The translations under genes and the position numbers were made by a program. The notes beneath the pieces are model-generated. The model saw nothing but the letters and a program-made list of their open reading frames with translations, was not told the DNA's origin and did not search any database. DNA of 38,925 bases, taken from a bacterium (GTDB lineage: Bacteria; Cyanobacteriota; Vampirovibrionia; Gastranaerophilales; Gastranaerophilaceae). The DNA lies in assembly GCA_017467605.1 (NCBI GenBank), contig JAFUSQ010000011.1, forward strand, positions 1-38,925, given 5' to 3'. Of this stretch, positions 24,616-32,322 are shown piece after piece; position 1 is the first letter of the stretch, and every line of letters begins with the position of its first letter.

Positions 24616-24729
24616 GTCATGCTGAACTTGTTTCAGCATCTTTTAATTTATTAGATTTTGAAACACCAAGTAGGAACAGAAAATTACGTTTCGCAAGCTC
24701 AACTAATTTTCTAGTCCGTTCGGAATGAC
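24616..24729. repeat. MITE-like element with terminal inverted repeats
   Basis: Left end GTCATGCTGAAC (24616-24627) and right end GTTCGGAATGAC (24718-24729) are inverted and match at 10 of 12 positions. The interior holds a second inverted repeat, AGAAAATTA (24678-24686) and TAATTTTCT (24704-24712). The left end itself forms GCTGAA/TTCAGC and is the second copy of the GTCAT-type repeat. No open frame lies inside. It sits between the acetyltransferase gene and glgA. Confidence 0.6.
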
Positions 24730-24803
24730 ATTATAATTAAGTTTTAGTTTATTTTGCAGTAATTTCTATATAATTACCTAAAGATATATGCAACGAATAA
24801 AAA

Positions 24804-26249
24804 CTAACTTTTTAATTCTCTGTACATATTAAGATATTCTTGAGCACTGCGTTTCCAAGAAAAATCAGCTTCCATTGCAGATTTTCTCATTGCATTAAAT
24901 ACGTATTTGTCGGTATAAACATAGAGTGCACATTTTATAGCATTAAGCATATCCCAGCCGTTATATGTCCAGAACTTAAATCCGTTTGAATTGTCTAAAG
25001 GATAGCCTGTTATTGTATCTTCTAATCCGCCTGTTGCTCTTACAATTGGTAATGAGCCATATCTCATTGCTATAAGTTGACTCAAACCGCAAGGTTCAAA
25101 TTTTGATGGCATTAGGAAGAAATCGCTTCCTGCATAGATAAGATTTGCAAGTTTTGCATCATAGCCTACATAAGTTCTGATATTTTTTGTATTGTTTGAA
25201 AGCCATATGAATAAATTTTCATACGCACTATCTCCGCTTCCTAAAAATACGAAATCCGCATCAAGATTTTGCAATTCATTTTGCATATCTCTAATTAAAT
25301 CAATACCTTTTTGCCCTACAAGTCTTGAAATTAACGCAATAAGAGGCCTTTGCGGATTGTATTCAAGCCCAAAATATTCACATACGGCTTTTTTATTAAT
25401 TTCTTTTTGTTTTTCAAAATTGCTTGAATCATAATTTGCTTTCAATGCTTTATCTGTTTTAGGATTAAATACCGTATAGTCAATTCCGTTCAGAATTCCT
25501 CTTAATTTATATGTTATTCCGCGCAGCGTATAATCCATATTTTCTCCGTATTCTGAACCTAAAATTTCTTTAGCATATGTCGGAGAAACCGCAACTACTC
25601 TGTCAGAGTACAAAAGAGCACCTTTTAGCCAATTGACTCTGTTATAGTGTTCACAACCCCATTGGTTGTATACAATGTCCTTTCTCATATTTGCAAAATC
25701 AATTACATCTTCAAACCAAATTCCTTGATATGCTAAGTTATGAATTTCAAATACACATTTTGTTTTTGAATAAAATTCATCAAATTTATAATTTGAATGA
25801 AGATACATTGGAATCATTGCAGTATGCCAGTCATTTGCATGAATTACATCAGGTTTGAAATTCAAGGCTTTTGCGTATTCCATTACCGCAAGTGAAAATG
25901 AAATATATCTTTCGTGTTCATATCGAGGATCTAAATATTTTGGATAAACTTCTTTAAAACAAGAAAAATACCAGTCGTTTTTTATAAAAAATACATTAAT
26001 ATTTGTTCCGGGAAGTTTTGTAATATATAAATTGAATTTATGTGGTTGATTTCCGAAAGTCAGCCACATTTCAGAATTTTCGAGTTCTTTAATCCCATAT
26101 TTTTCTTTGTCAATACACCCATGCAGAGGGGTAAAAATTGCAATTTCAGCATCTTTTTCAAGTTCTTTCGGCAGGCTGCCGATGACATCAGCAAGACCTC
26201 CTGCTTTTGAAAATGGTGCTACTTCAGCAGATGCAAATAAGATTTTCAT
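24804..26249 (-). CDS. glgA: Glycogen synthase (ADP-glucose type)
   Basis: A 481-aa GT5 enzyme that extends alpha-1,4-glucan from ADP-glucose. It has the N-terminal substrate motif SKAGGLADVIGSLPKEL, HANDWHT, FEIHNLAYQGIW, NGIDYTVFNP, the C-terminal lobe SRLVGQKGIDLI, and the conserved SKFEPCGLSQLIAMRYGSLPIVRATGGLEDTI (E-x7-type catalytic region). Length matches the family. The ribosome site GAGAGGG precedes the ATG. It lies 73 nt downstream of the 1206-codon gene on the same strand and could be co-transcribed. No other glycogen genes are in the window. Confidence 0.95.
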   Translation of the reverse strand: MKILFASAEVAPFSKAGGLADVIGSLPKELEKDAEIAIFTPLHGCIDKEKYGIKELENSEMWLTFGNQPHKFNLYITKLPGTNINVFFIKNDWYFSCFKEVYPKYLDPRYEHERYISFSLAVMEYAKALNFKPDVIHANDWHTAMIPMYLHSNYKFDEFYSKTKCVFEIHNLAYQGIWFEDVIDFANMRKDIVYNQWGCEHYNRVNWLKGALLYSDRVVAVSPTYAKEILGSEYGENMDYTLRGITYKLRGILNGIDYTVFNPKTDKALKANYDSSNFEKQKEINKKAVCEYFGLEYNPQRPLIALISRLVGQKGIDLIRDMQNELQNLDADFVFLGSGDSAYENLFIWLSNNTKNIRTYVGYDAKLANLIYAGSDFFLMPSKFEPCGLSQLIAMRYGSLPIVRATGGLEDTITGYPLDNSNGFKFWTYNGWDMLNAIKCALYVYTDKYVFNAMRKSAMEADFSWKRSAQEYLNMYRELKS

Positions 26250-26322
26250 TTTCCCTCTCTTTCTGTGTGCTGCGAAAAGATTTGAATGAAATGATTTTTT
26301 TACTTTACTATTTAATTAATCC

Positions 26323-29300
26323 TTATTCTTCAGAGAAGAATTCATTAGGATTGACGATATCCACGTCATTTTGTGAAAATTCTTCTTCAAATCCTTGTTC
26401 TGACACACTCTCTATCTGATTTTCCTGAGGATATTGCGTATATATTTCAGGAGTTGTCTGTTCAAAGACTTCCTGTTGATAATTCGCTTCTTCCCTTCTT
26501 TTTGCATTTTCTATCAGAATTTTATTAATGTCAATATTCAGATTGAAATTGAGACCATATTTTTGAACAATGTAAGATGCTTGATTCATACATATTTGGG
26601 CTTGATCTTTTGAATTTGTACACATCAAGACTTTGTACATATTAACTTTATTCAACATTGTCAAGTATTCGCTTAGAACCCCGTTTTTCTCCATTAGAAT
26701 TCCGGAATTATTTAATACTCCATATGCTAAATCAAATTTCCCTTCTTTAATATTTAATATACTCATAACATACCAGGCAATATGCATAATTGCATTCAAC
26801 CCTTTTGCTTTTGAATATTTAATAATTTTATAAATTATTGCGGAAGCTTTTCTGAAAGAATTCAATTCCGTATATGCATAACCAATCATTAAGTCTGCGA
26901 ATAATTCAAATTGAAGCATCATTGTTTCTCTTGCAATAAGTTTTGCTTTGTAAATCTCTTGAGCAAAAGTGTTCGGATTTTTTTTGCATGAAACAAATGC
27001 ATTAATTATGTGATATAAAATCTCAGAAAACATATCATTGCCTGACATGTTTTGCGTTAATTTGACAGGTTGTCCTTTAATAAGATTTTGTAATTGTACA
27101 AAAATTGAATAAGAGTCAGGGATAAACGGAAGTAATTTTTTAGATATATCCAAAAATTCCGCGACATCTTCTTTAAGAGTTAATGTATCTACTATTGCAA
27201 TATATCCGACACATTCCGTAACCAAATAAGTAAATTCTTCTTTTGAAATTACGTCGTATTGAATGGAATTAAGTTTTGTCGAATCTAATACATTGAGTAC
27301 ATTATATCCTATATCAAGACAATCTTCATAAGCTCCGATATTAAATAGAATTTTTACATAAATAACTGACATCAATAAGAAATTTAAATCAAATTTTTCA
27401 GATGCAGGATCAATTGAAGTTTGGTCTAATGCAGATAAAACATTATGAGTCAAATTCAGAGCATACAAATAATCTCCATGAATAATGGCACCTTGAATCA
27501 TTTTTGTACAAAGTTTGACATATTTTGCTGTTTGGCTGCTGTTTTTCAAACTTTCAAGTGTTTCTTGAGCAAGTTCTCTTGTTTCATTCGGGTCATATTC
27601 ATACATGTTGTTTGCAACATTTTCGTATAATGATAACTTGTATTTTTCAAATTCATCTTCTGACCACATAGAAGAATATTTATCAAGAGAGCGTAAAATT
27701 TCAGATGAACAATTCAAATATGATGCAAAATCTCCCATTGATAAGTTTATATTTGCAAGTTTTTCCCATTCAAAAATAACTTTTTCATAATTGTTTGTAA
27801 TATCGTAAAGATAAGCCTTTACAGGATTTGGCATAGTTTCGATAAATACGCGTTCAAACAATTCTTGAGCAATTTGTTGTAATTTTTCCGGTGCCAGAAC
27901 TTCAAGCAGACACTTTCTTAATATATTATAATTTGAGAAATAAATGCAGTTATTGTAAGAGTAAATATAGCCCATTCCGGCAAGTTTTTCCGCAATTTTT
28001 TCCCAATCTTTAAATCCCAATGACAGTATAGTTTTTTCATCAATTCTTGTGCCTAATAATACAAGAGTTGTAAGAAATTTTAATGTATCTTCTTCATCTT
28101 TTAACAAATTCAAGCGTCTTTTAATCAGTTTATCTAACCCCGACGGTATAATAATAGTTTTGGGATTCACCATCATAATTGAATCTTCGGTGTATTCATA
28201 AACTCCTGATTCTATTAAGTATTGAATTGCGAAATCTAGGAATAATGTGCTTCCGCAGGCATACTTTGCAATTCTTTGGAAATAGAAATCTGTCATTATA
28301 TTTCTGTAAAAATTGGCATCAAGAGCCACTATTGTTTCAAACGGAGTTGATGTTAGAGCAACTTCAGTATAATAAGGTCTTGCAAGCAGGAAGTGACATT
28401 GTTTGTGCAAAGAATATTCTTTGTCATATGATATTAAATAGCTTATATTTAAATCTTCAAAATAATCAAAAAGCTGTTCTAATACAAACATTGAACTTGC
28501 ATCAATTTTTTCAAAATTTTCAATGTATATAAGTGTGTTTGGTATAGCTCTTAATAATGCAACAAAGACATTACAGTATTTTTCCCTTGTATCTTCCAAA
28601 TCCTGCATAGGCCGTTGACTAAGAGTTACCAAATCTTTTATTAAATCTGAGCCGTTAATGTTTGCAAACATTGAAAAATCGTTCGTATCAAACATTTTTT
28701 GTGAAATTGTATATTCAAATATTGAGGAGATTAAATCTCTAAAAAATGAGTATGGAGAATATCTCATATCATCATGACAGGTTATTGGGATAACATTGTC
28801 ATAAATACCTAATTCATCAACCGCAGAAAGAAGTTTCAATGTGTAAGGTTGATATATATCCGAAGCTTTGATTGCAAGAATTCCTTTTGGAACTTCTTGC
28901 AGTGTATGAATTACGCAATCTAATACATTTATGCTTTCTGTCCTGACAAATTCGCAGTTGATTTCTTCAAATTTTATCATTTCAATATCATATATCTCAT
29001 CATCAGAAAGTTCGTGTTCTTCTTTTAGGGCATCTTTTGTAATCTTTTCCTGATCAATAAGTGCAGTTTGAACGAAATTTGGAATTTCTATTTCTTCTGC
29101 TTGTTCGCTGTCTTTAAGGGCTTCATTTTTCAGAATATCTCCGATTTTTACGAATTCTTTCAAATCCATTTCGTAAAATCTTTTCATTACACCATCAACC
29201 AATGAAGAATTCAAAGATTCCATTTTGTAATGTTCTTGATAAATGTCATAAAAACTTTCGTCGGTAATTACCTGGAAAGAATCAAGAGCTTTCATCTCTT

Positions 29301-29943
29301 TAGTCGAACTTTGATAAACCATATTGGCGTAGAATTTTGAATCAATATCGTAGGGGTTTGTATCTGCATCACGTTTCATTATTGTGAAATTGCATTTTAA
29401 AGCAACCCCTTTCTTTTTCAATAATTTTACGTTTAGTTTAGTAATTAGATTTAATAATTCGATTGTTGCCAAGACTGCGGAGTTAGCTGAGGCTGAAAGG
29501 GTGTAATCTTTATTGAATCTGATTATGTAAGTTTCATTATTTACTATTTGTCTTCTCACATTGAGGGTAGCTACGTAATTTGCAATTAAAGCATCAAAAT
29601 TCGTTTTAAATTTCTGATAAAGTTTGTTTGACCCTAATTTTGCTTTAACAATATCACTATTTGGAAAATCTATTCTCAATATGGCAAAACTATCTGTATT
29701 TGATTCTCCTAAAATCGCGCTGATTTCATTATCATATCCGCATTTTATACATTTTTTATTTTTGAGAAGATTGATTTTCCCGCATTTAGCACATTTAGTA
29801 ACAAGAATCTCTCCGCATTTTTTGCAGACATTTTTAGTATTAACCGTTCTGCAAATAGGGCAAACTATTTTTAGCACCTTTTTGCAATTCGGACATACCA
29901 TTGCGCTATTACTTATTTCTGCTCCGCATTTAGGACATTCCAT
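26323..29943 (-). CDS. Zinc-ribbon protein with degenerate cyclase/STAND-like domains
   Basis: A 1206-aa multidomain protein. Residues 1-70 hold three zinc ribbons with paired CxxC (Cys3/6/17/20, Cys28/31/40/43, Cys51/54/65/68). Residues ~80-270 resemble a class III adenylate-cyclase fold (FAILRIDFPNSDI) but lack the metal Asp pair in usual form. From ~330 to 650 lies a region resembling an AAA/STAND ATPase. The Walker A position reads GILAIKASDIYQPYTLKLL with no GxxGxGK[ST], and the Walker B position reads NTLIYIENFEKIDASS. The rest (~700-1140) is helical, TPR-like. The C-terminus is Gln/Glu-rich and disordered. Both catalytic centres look inactive, suggesting a scaffold or sensor. A TGGTATACT lies 9 nt before the ATG, without a ribosome site. 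Confidence 0.7.
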   Translation of the reverse strand: MECPKCGAEISNSAMVCPNCKKVLKIVCPICRTVNTKNVCKKCGEILVTKCAKCGKINLLKNKKCIKCGYDNEISAILGESNTDSFAILRIDFPNSDIVKAKLGSNKLYQKFKTNFDALIANYVATLNVRRQIVNNETYIIRFNKDYTLSASANSAVLATIELLNLITKLNVKLLKKKGVALKCNFTIMKRDADTNPYDIDSKFYANMVYQSSTKEMKALDSFQVITDESFYDIYQEHYKMESLNSSLVDGVMKRFYEMDLKEFVKIGDILKNEALKDSEQAEEIEIPNFVQTALIDQEKITKDALKEEHELSDDEIYDIEMIKFEEINCEFVRTESINVLDCVIHTLQEVPKGILAIKASDIYQPYTLKLLSAVDELGIYDNVIPITCHDDMRYSPYSFFRDLISSIFEYTISQKMFDTNDFSMFANINGSDLIKDLVTLSQRPMQDLEDTREKYCNVFVALLRAIPNTLIYIENFEKIDASSMFVLEQLFDYFEDLNISYLISYDKEYSLHKQCHFLLARPYYTEVALTSTPFETIVALDANFYRNIMTDFYFQRIAKYACGSTLFLDFAIQYLIESGVYEYTEDSIMMVNPKTIIIPSGLDKLIKRRLNLLKDEEDTLKFLTTLVLLGTRIDEKTILSLGFKDWEKIAEKLAGMGYIYSYNNCIYFSNYNILRKCLLEVLAPEKLQQIAQELFERVFIETMPNPVKAYLYDITNNYEKVIFEWEKLANINLSMGDFASYLNCSSEILRSLDKYSSMWSEDEFEKYKLSLYENVANNMYEYDPNETRELAQETLESLKNSSQTAKYVKLCTKMIQGAIIHGDYLYALNLTHNVLSALDQTSIDPASEKFDLNFLLMSVIYVKILFNIGAYEDCLDIGYNVLNVLDSTKLNSIQYDVISKEEFTYLVTECVGYIAIVDTLTLKEDVAEFLDISKKLLPFIPDSYSIFVQLQNLIKGQPVKLTQNMSGNDMFSEILYHIINAFVSCKKNPNTFAQEIYKAKLIARETMMLQFELFADLMIGYAYTELNSFRKASAIIYKIIKYSKAKGLNAIMHIAWYVMSILNIKEGKFDLAYGVLNNSGILMEKNGVLSEYLTMLNKVNMYKVLMCTNSKDQAQICMNQASYIVQKYGLNFNLNIDINKILIENAKRREEANYQQEVFEQTTPEIYTQYPQENQIESVSEQGFEEEFSQNDVDIVNPNEFFSEE

Positions 29944-29952
29944 AATAGTATT

Positions 29953-29961
29953 AGTATACCA
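29953..29961 (-). promoter_or_regulatory. Extended -10 close to the zinc-ribbon gene start
   Basis: Minus-strand TGGTATACT at 29953-29961, ending 9 nt before the ATG. It predicts a leader of about 2-4 nt. No Shine-Dalgarno site lies between. Confidence 0.4.
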
Positions 29962-30017
29962 TATGTTGTTAGATTTGAACTAATTCAAAAAGAGGATATT
30001 AGAAAGAAAAATAATGA

Positions 30018-30245
30018 TTAAAACTTTGTAATATCAAATAATTTGTCAAAACTGATATTTAATTTTTTCATAAGTGCAACGATTGTAGTTAATGTCGGAT
30101 TGGTTTCTCCTCGTTCAATTGTTCCGATATGTTTTCCGGCACAAATCCCTATTTCATCTGCCAGTCCGTCCTGAGAATATCCGGATCTGTTTCTTTCTGC
30201 TCTCAAATTTTTTCCGAATTCCTTTAGTATTTCGTCTTTGTTCAT
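30018..30245 (-). CDS. XRE-family transcriptional regulator
   Basis: A 75-aa protein that is one Cro/C1-type HTH domain: FGKNLRAERNRSGYSQDGLADEIGICAGKHIGTIERGETNPTLTTIVALMKKLNISFDKLF. The recognition helix region IGICAGKHIGTIERG is standard. Start placed at ATG 30245 (MNKDEIL); a TTG at 30269 would add eight residues but gives no better ribosome site. It is divergent from the prepilin gene at 30377, and the space between contains CCAT-based inverted repeats that could be its operator. Target unknown. Confidence 0.82.
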   Translation of the reverse strand: MNKDEILKEFGKNLRAERNRSGYSQDGLADEIGICAGKHIGTIERGETNPTLTTIVALMKKLNISFDKLFDITKF

Positions 30246-30280
30246 AATGATATGATGCCATATTGACAATTATGCTTCGA

Positions 30281-30316
30281 CCATTTAAAATTATTAATAT
30301 ACCATGTATAAATGGT
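30281..30316. promoter_or_regulatory. Inverted repeats between XRE regulator and prepilin gene
   Basis: CCATTTA (30281-30287) pairs with TAAATGG (30309-30315), and within this ACCAT (30301-30305) pairs with ATGGT (30312-30316). They lie in the divergent intergenic space and could be an operator. Evidence is by symmetry only. Confidence 0.35.
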
Positions 30317-30376
30317 GAAAAGATAGCTAAAATTGTGTAAATCATAGAAAGAAATTAATCAAGAGGAAATTTAATT

Positions 30377-31180
30377 ATGAAATATGAGAAATACGCTTTT
30401 ACTCTTGCAGAAGGTTCTCGCCGGACGGGGGACTCTGCTGCTAACTTTGGCAAGACTTTACGACTTTTGCGCTTCGCGGGGTTTACATTGGCAGAGGTCT
30501 TAATTACCATTGGCATAATCGGGGTTGTGGCAGCTTTAACTATTCCGTCGCTAGCGACCAACATTACCCACAGGAAACTCAAATCACAATTTGAAAAAGC
30601 ATATTCTGAGGTTAATCAGGCTGCACGAGCTTTTTATGCCGATACGGATTCTACTGTTCATGACTATGATGTTAATGTAAATGCTTTTTATACATCACAG
30701 GTGTTAGAAAAATTTATGTCTTATTATAAAAGTCCTTCAAAAACTTCAAATGATAGTTGGGCTACATTTGATAACCTAAACGGAATAAAAAACTTAAATT
30801 TGAATGGATACGAAATTACAGGCTATCCTTGCGACAGATCTTATGCATCTTCTGATATTATTGGTAGAACCTGGGTTATGGACGATTCATCAAGAAATCT
30901 TGATTACGGGCCTAAGATTTGTATTGATATAAACGGAATTGACAAACCTAATCGCTGGGGATATGACAGATTTGTTTTTGTATTTACCGAAAATAATGCG
31001 GTCGTTCCTTATACAGGTAATGATTCTTTAAATCTTGTTAAACAAATGAGTAACGAAACGAGTATTGCACGATATTGTAGGTATGATATGGAGTCTATTG
31101 CACACACCTGTGCATATTTTGCGTTAAGAAATATAAGCCCTACTGGCAATGGTGATTATTGGAATGATTTTTTAAAGTAA
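30377..31180 (+). CDS. Prepilin-like protein with duplicated FTLAE leader
   Basis: A 267-aa pilin-like secreted protein. The N-terminus contains the processing motif twice: AFTLAE at residues 7-12, then a 23-residue basic/Gly stretch (GSRRTGDSAANFGKTLRLLR, FAG), then GFTLAEVLITIGIIGVVAALTIPSL from 35. Only the second copy is followed by the hydrophobic helix, so prepilin peptidase should cut before Phe36. The extra 84 nt closely match those in the 35241 gene. The body (AFYADTDSTVHDYDVN..., GYDRFVFVFTENN) and the C-terminus (HTCAYFALRNISPTGNGDYWNDFLK) differ from the other full-length pilins, but the end resembles the partial gene at 38776. AGAGG lies 10 nt upstream of the ATG. Confidence 0.87.
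   Translation: MKYEKYAFTLAEGSRRTGDSAANFGKTLRLLRFAGFTLAEVLITIGIIGVVAALTIPSLATNITHRKLKSQFEKAYSEVNQAARAFYADTDSTVHDYDVNVNAFYTSQVLEKFMSYYKSPSKTSNDSWATFDNLNGIKNLNLNGYEITGYPCDRSYASSDIIGRTWVMDDSSRNLDYGPKICIDINGIDKPNRWGYDRFVFVFTENNAVVPYTGNDSLNLVKQMSNETSIARYCRYDMESIAHTCAYFALRNISPTGNGDYWNDFLK
30398..30496 (+). repeat. 84-nt in-frame prepilin insert, copy 1, plus flanking FTLAE repeat
   Basis: Codons for FTLAE occur at 30398-30412 and again at 30482-30496. The 84-nt period (30398-30481) is GC-rich in the middle, with codons unusual for this window (CGG ACG GGG). Compared by eye with the copy at 35253, 69 of 84 bases match. Possible stems: GTTC/GGAC around the CGCCGGAC stretch, and TGCTAA/TTGGCA. Confidence 0.75.
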
Positions 31181-31226
31181 CTGTTTTAATGTTTTCAAAT
31201 TTAAAAATCTATGATACCATTATATT

Positions 31227-32306
31227 ATGAGTATAATTGCAGATGACAGCGATTTTAAAAACCAAAAATCTGAGGGGACAAGAGAGAAAAACCCTGTAAT
31301 CAGACCTGAAGCAATTGATTTGGATAAAAATTTTGAGAATTGCATACGTCCTAAATCTTTTGATACATATATCGGACAATCAGCCTTAAAAGATACCTTA
31401 AAAATAACGATTCAGGCGGCCAAAAAGCGGGAATTACCTCTTGACCATTTATTGTTTTACGGGCCTCCGGGGCTTGGTAAGACGACATTGGCGGGTGTAA
31501 TTGCTCAGGAAATGGGAGTTGATATTAAAATCACATCTGCACCTGCATTGGAAAGACCAAGGGATATCATTGGGATATTAATGTCCTTGCAGGGCGGTGA
31601 AATTCTGTTTATTGATGAAATTCACAGATTAAATAAAGTCGCAGAGGAAATTTTATATCCTGCTATGGAAGATTTTTATTTGGATATGACAACCGGTAAA
31701 AGTCAGACTGTTAAGACATTGAGAGTCCCTCTGCCAAAATTTACGCTAATTGGAGCAACAACAAAAGCCGGAGAATTGTCGGGTCCTTTGAGGGACAGGT
31801 TTGGAATTATTCATAGATTGGAATTTTATACGGATTCTGAATTAGCTCAGGTTATAACAAGAACTGCAGGTATTTTGAATATCGAAATTGATGAAAAGGG
31901 TGCTTATGCAATAGCAAGACGTTCTCGCGGAACTCCTCGTATTGCAAACAGACTTATAAAAAGAGTTAGTGATTACGCGCTTGTTAAGTATAGCGGAAAA
32001 ATTACGGAAAGTATTGCAAACGAATCTCTCGATATTTTAAAAATTGATGAGTTCGGGCTTGATACTACAGACCGAAATCTTCTAAATCTCATCATTGAAA
32101 AATATGACGGCGGGCCTGTCGGAATTGAAACAATTGCTGCTGCATTAGGTGAAGATGTCAGAACTTTGGAAGATGTTTGCGAACCGTTTTTACTGCAAGC
32201 AGGCCTTTTGCAAAGAACCCCGAGAGGAAGAAAAGTTTCACCTGCCGGATACAGACATTTAGGTTATAAAACAAAAGAGATTTCCTCACAGCAAAGTCTG
32301 TTTTAA
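31227..32306 (+). CDS. ruvB: Holliday junction branch migration ATPase RuvB
   Basis: A 359-aa AAA+ motor that drives branch migration with RuvA. It has RPKSFDTYIGQ at the start of the ATPase domain, Walker A GPPGLGKT near residue 78, Walker B ILFIDEIHRL near 127, sensor 1 TLIGATTKAG, the arginine finger region GPLRDRFG, and sensor 2 RGTPRIANRLIKR. The winged-helix C-terminus (GPVGIETIAAALGEDVRTLEDVCEPFLLQ, RTPRGR) is complete. A TGATACCAT (31212-31220) lies 6 nt before the ATG and may be the -10 of a leaderless mRNA. recG follows 16 nt downstream, probably co-transcribed. Confidence 0.97.
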   Translation: MSIIADDSDFKNQKSEGTREKNPVIRPEAIDLDKNFENCIRPKSFDTYIGQSALKDTLKITIQAAKKRELPLDHLLFYGPPGLGKTTLAGVIAQEMGVDIKITSAPALERPRDIIGILMSLQGGEILFIDEIHRLNKVAEEILYPAMEDFYLDMTTGKSQTVKTLRVPLPKFTLIGATTKAGELSGPLRDRFGIIHRLEFYTDSELAQVITRTAGILNIEIDEKGAYAIARRSRGTPRIANRLIKRVSDYALVKYSGKITESIANESLDILKIDEFGLDTTDRNLLNLIIEKYDGGPVGIETIAAALGEDVRTLEDVCEPFLLQAGLLQRTPRGRKVSPAGYRHLGYKTKEISSQQSLF

Positions 32307-32322
32307 TTTTTGGGGCAGTAAT

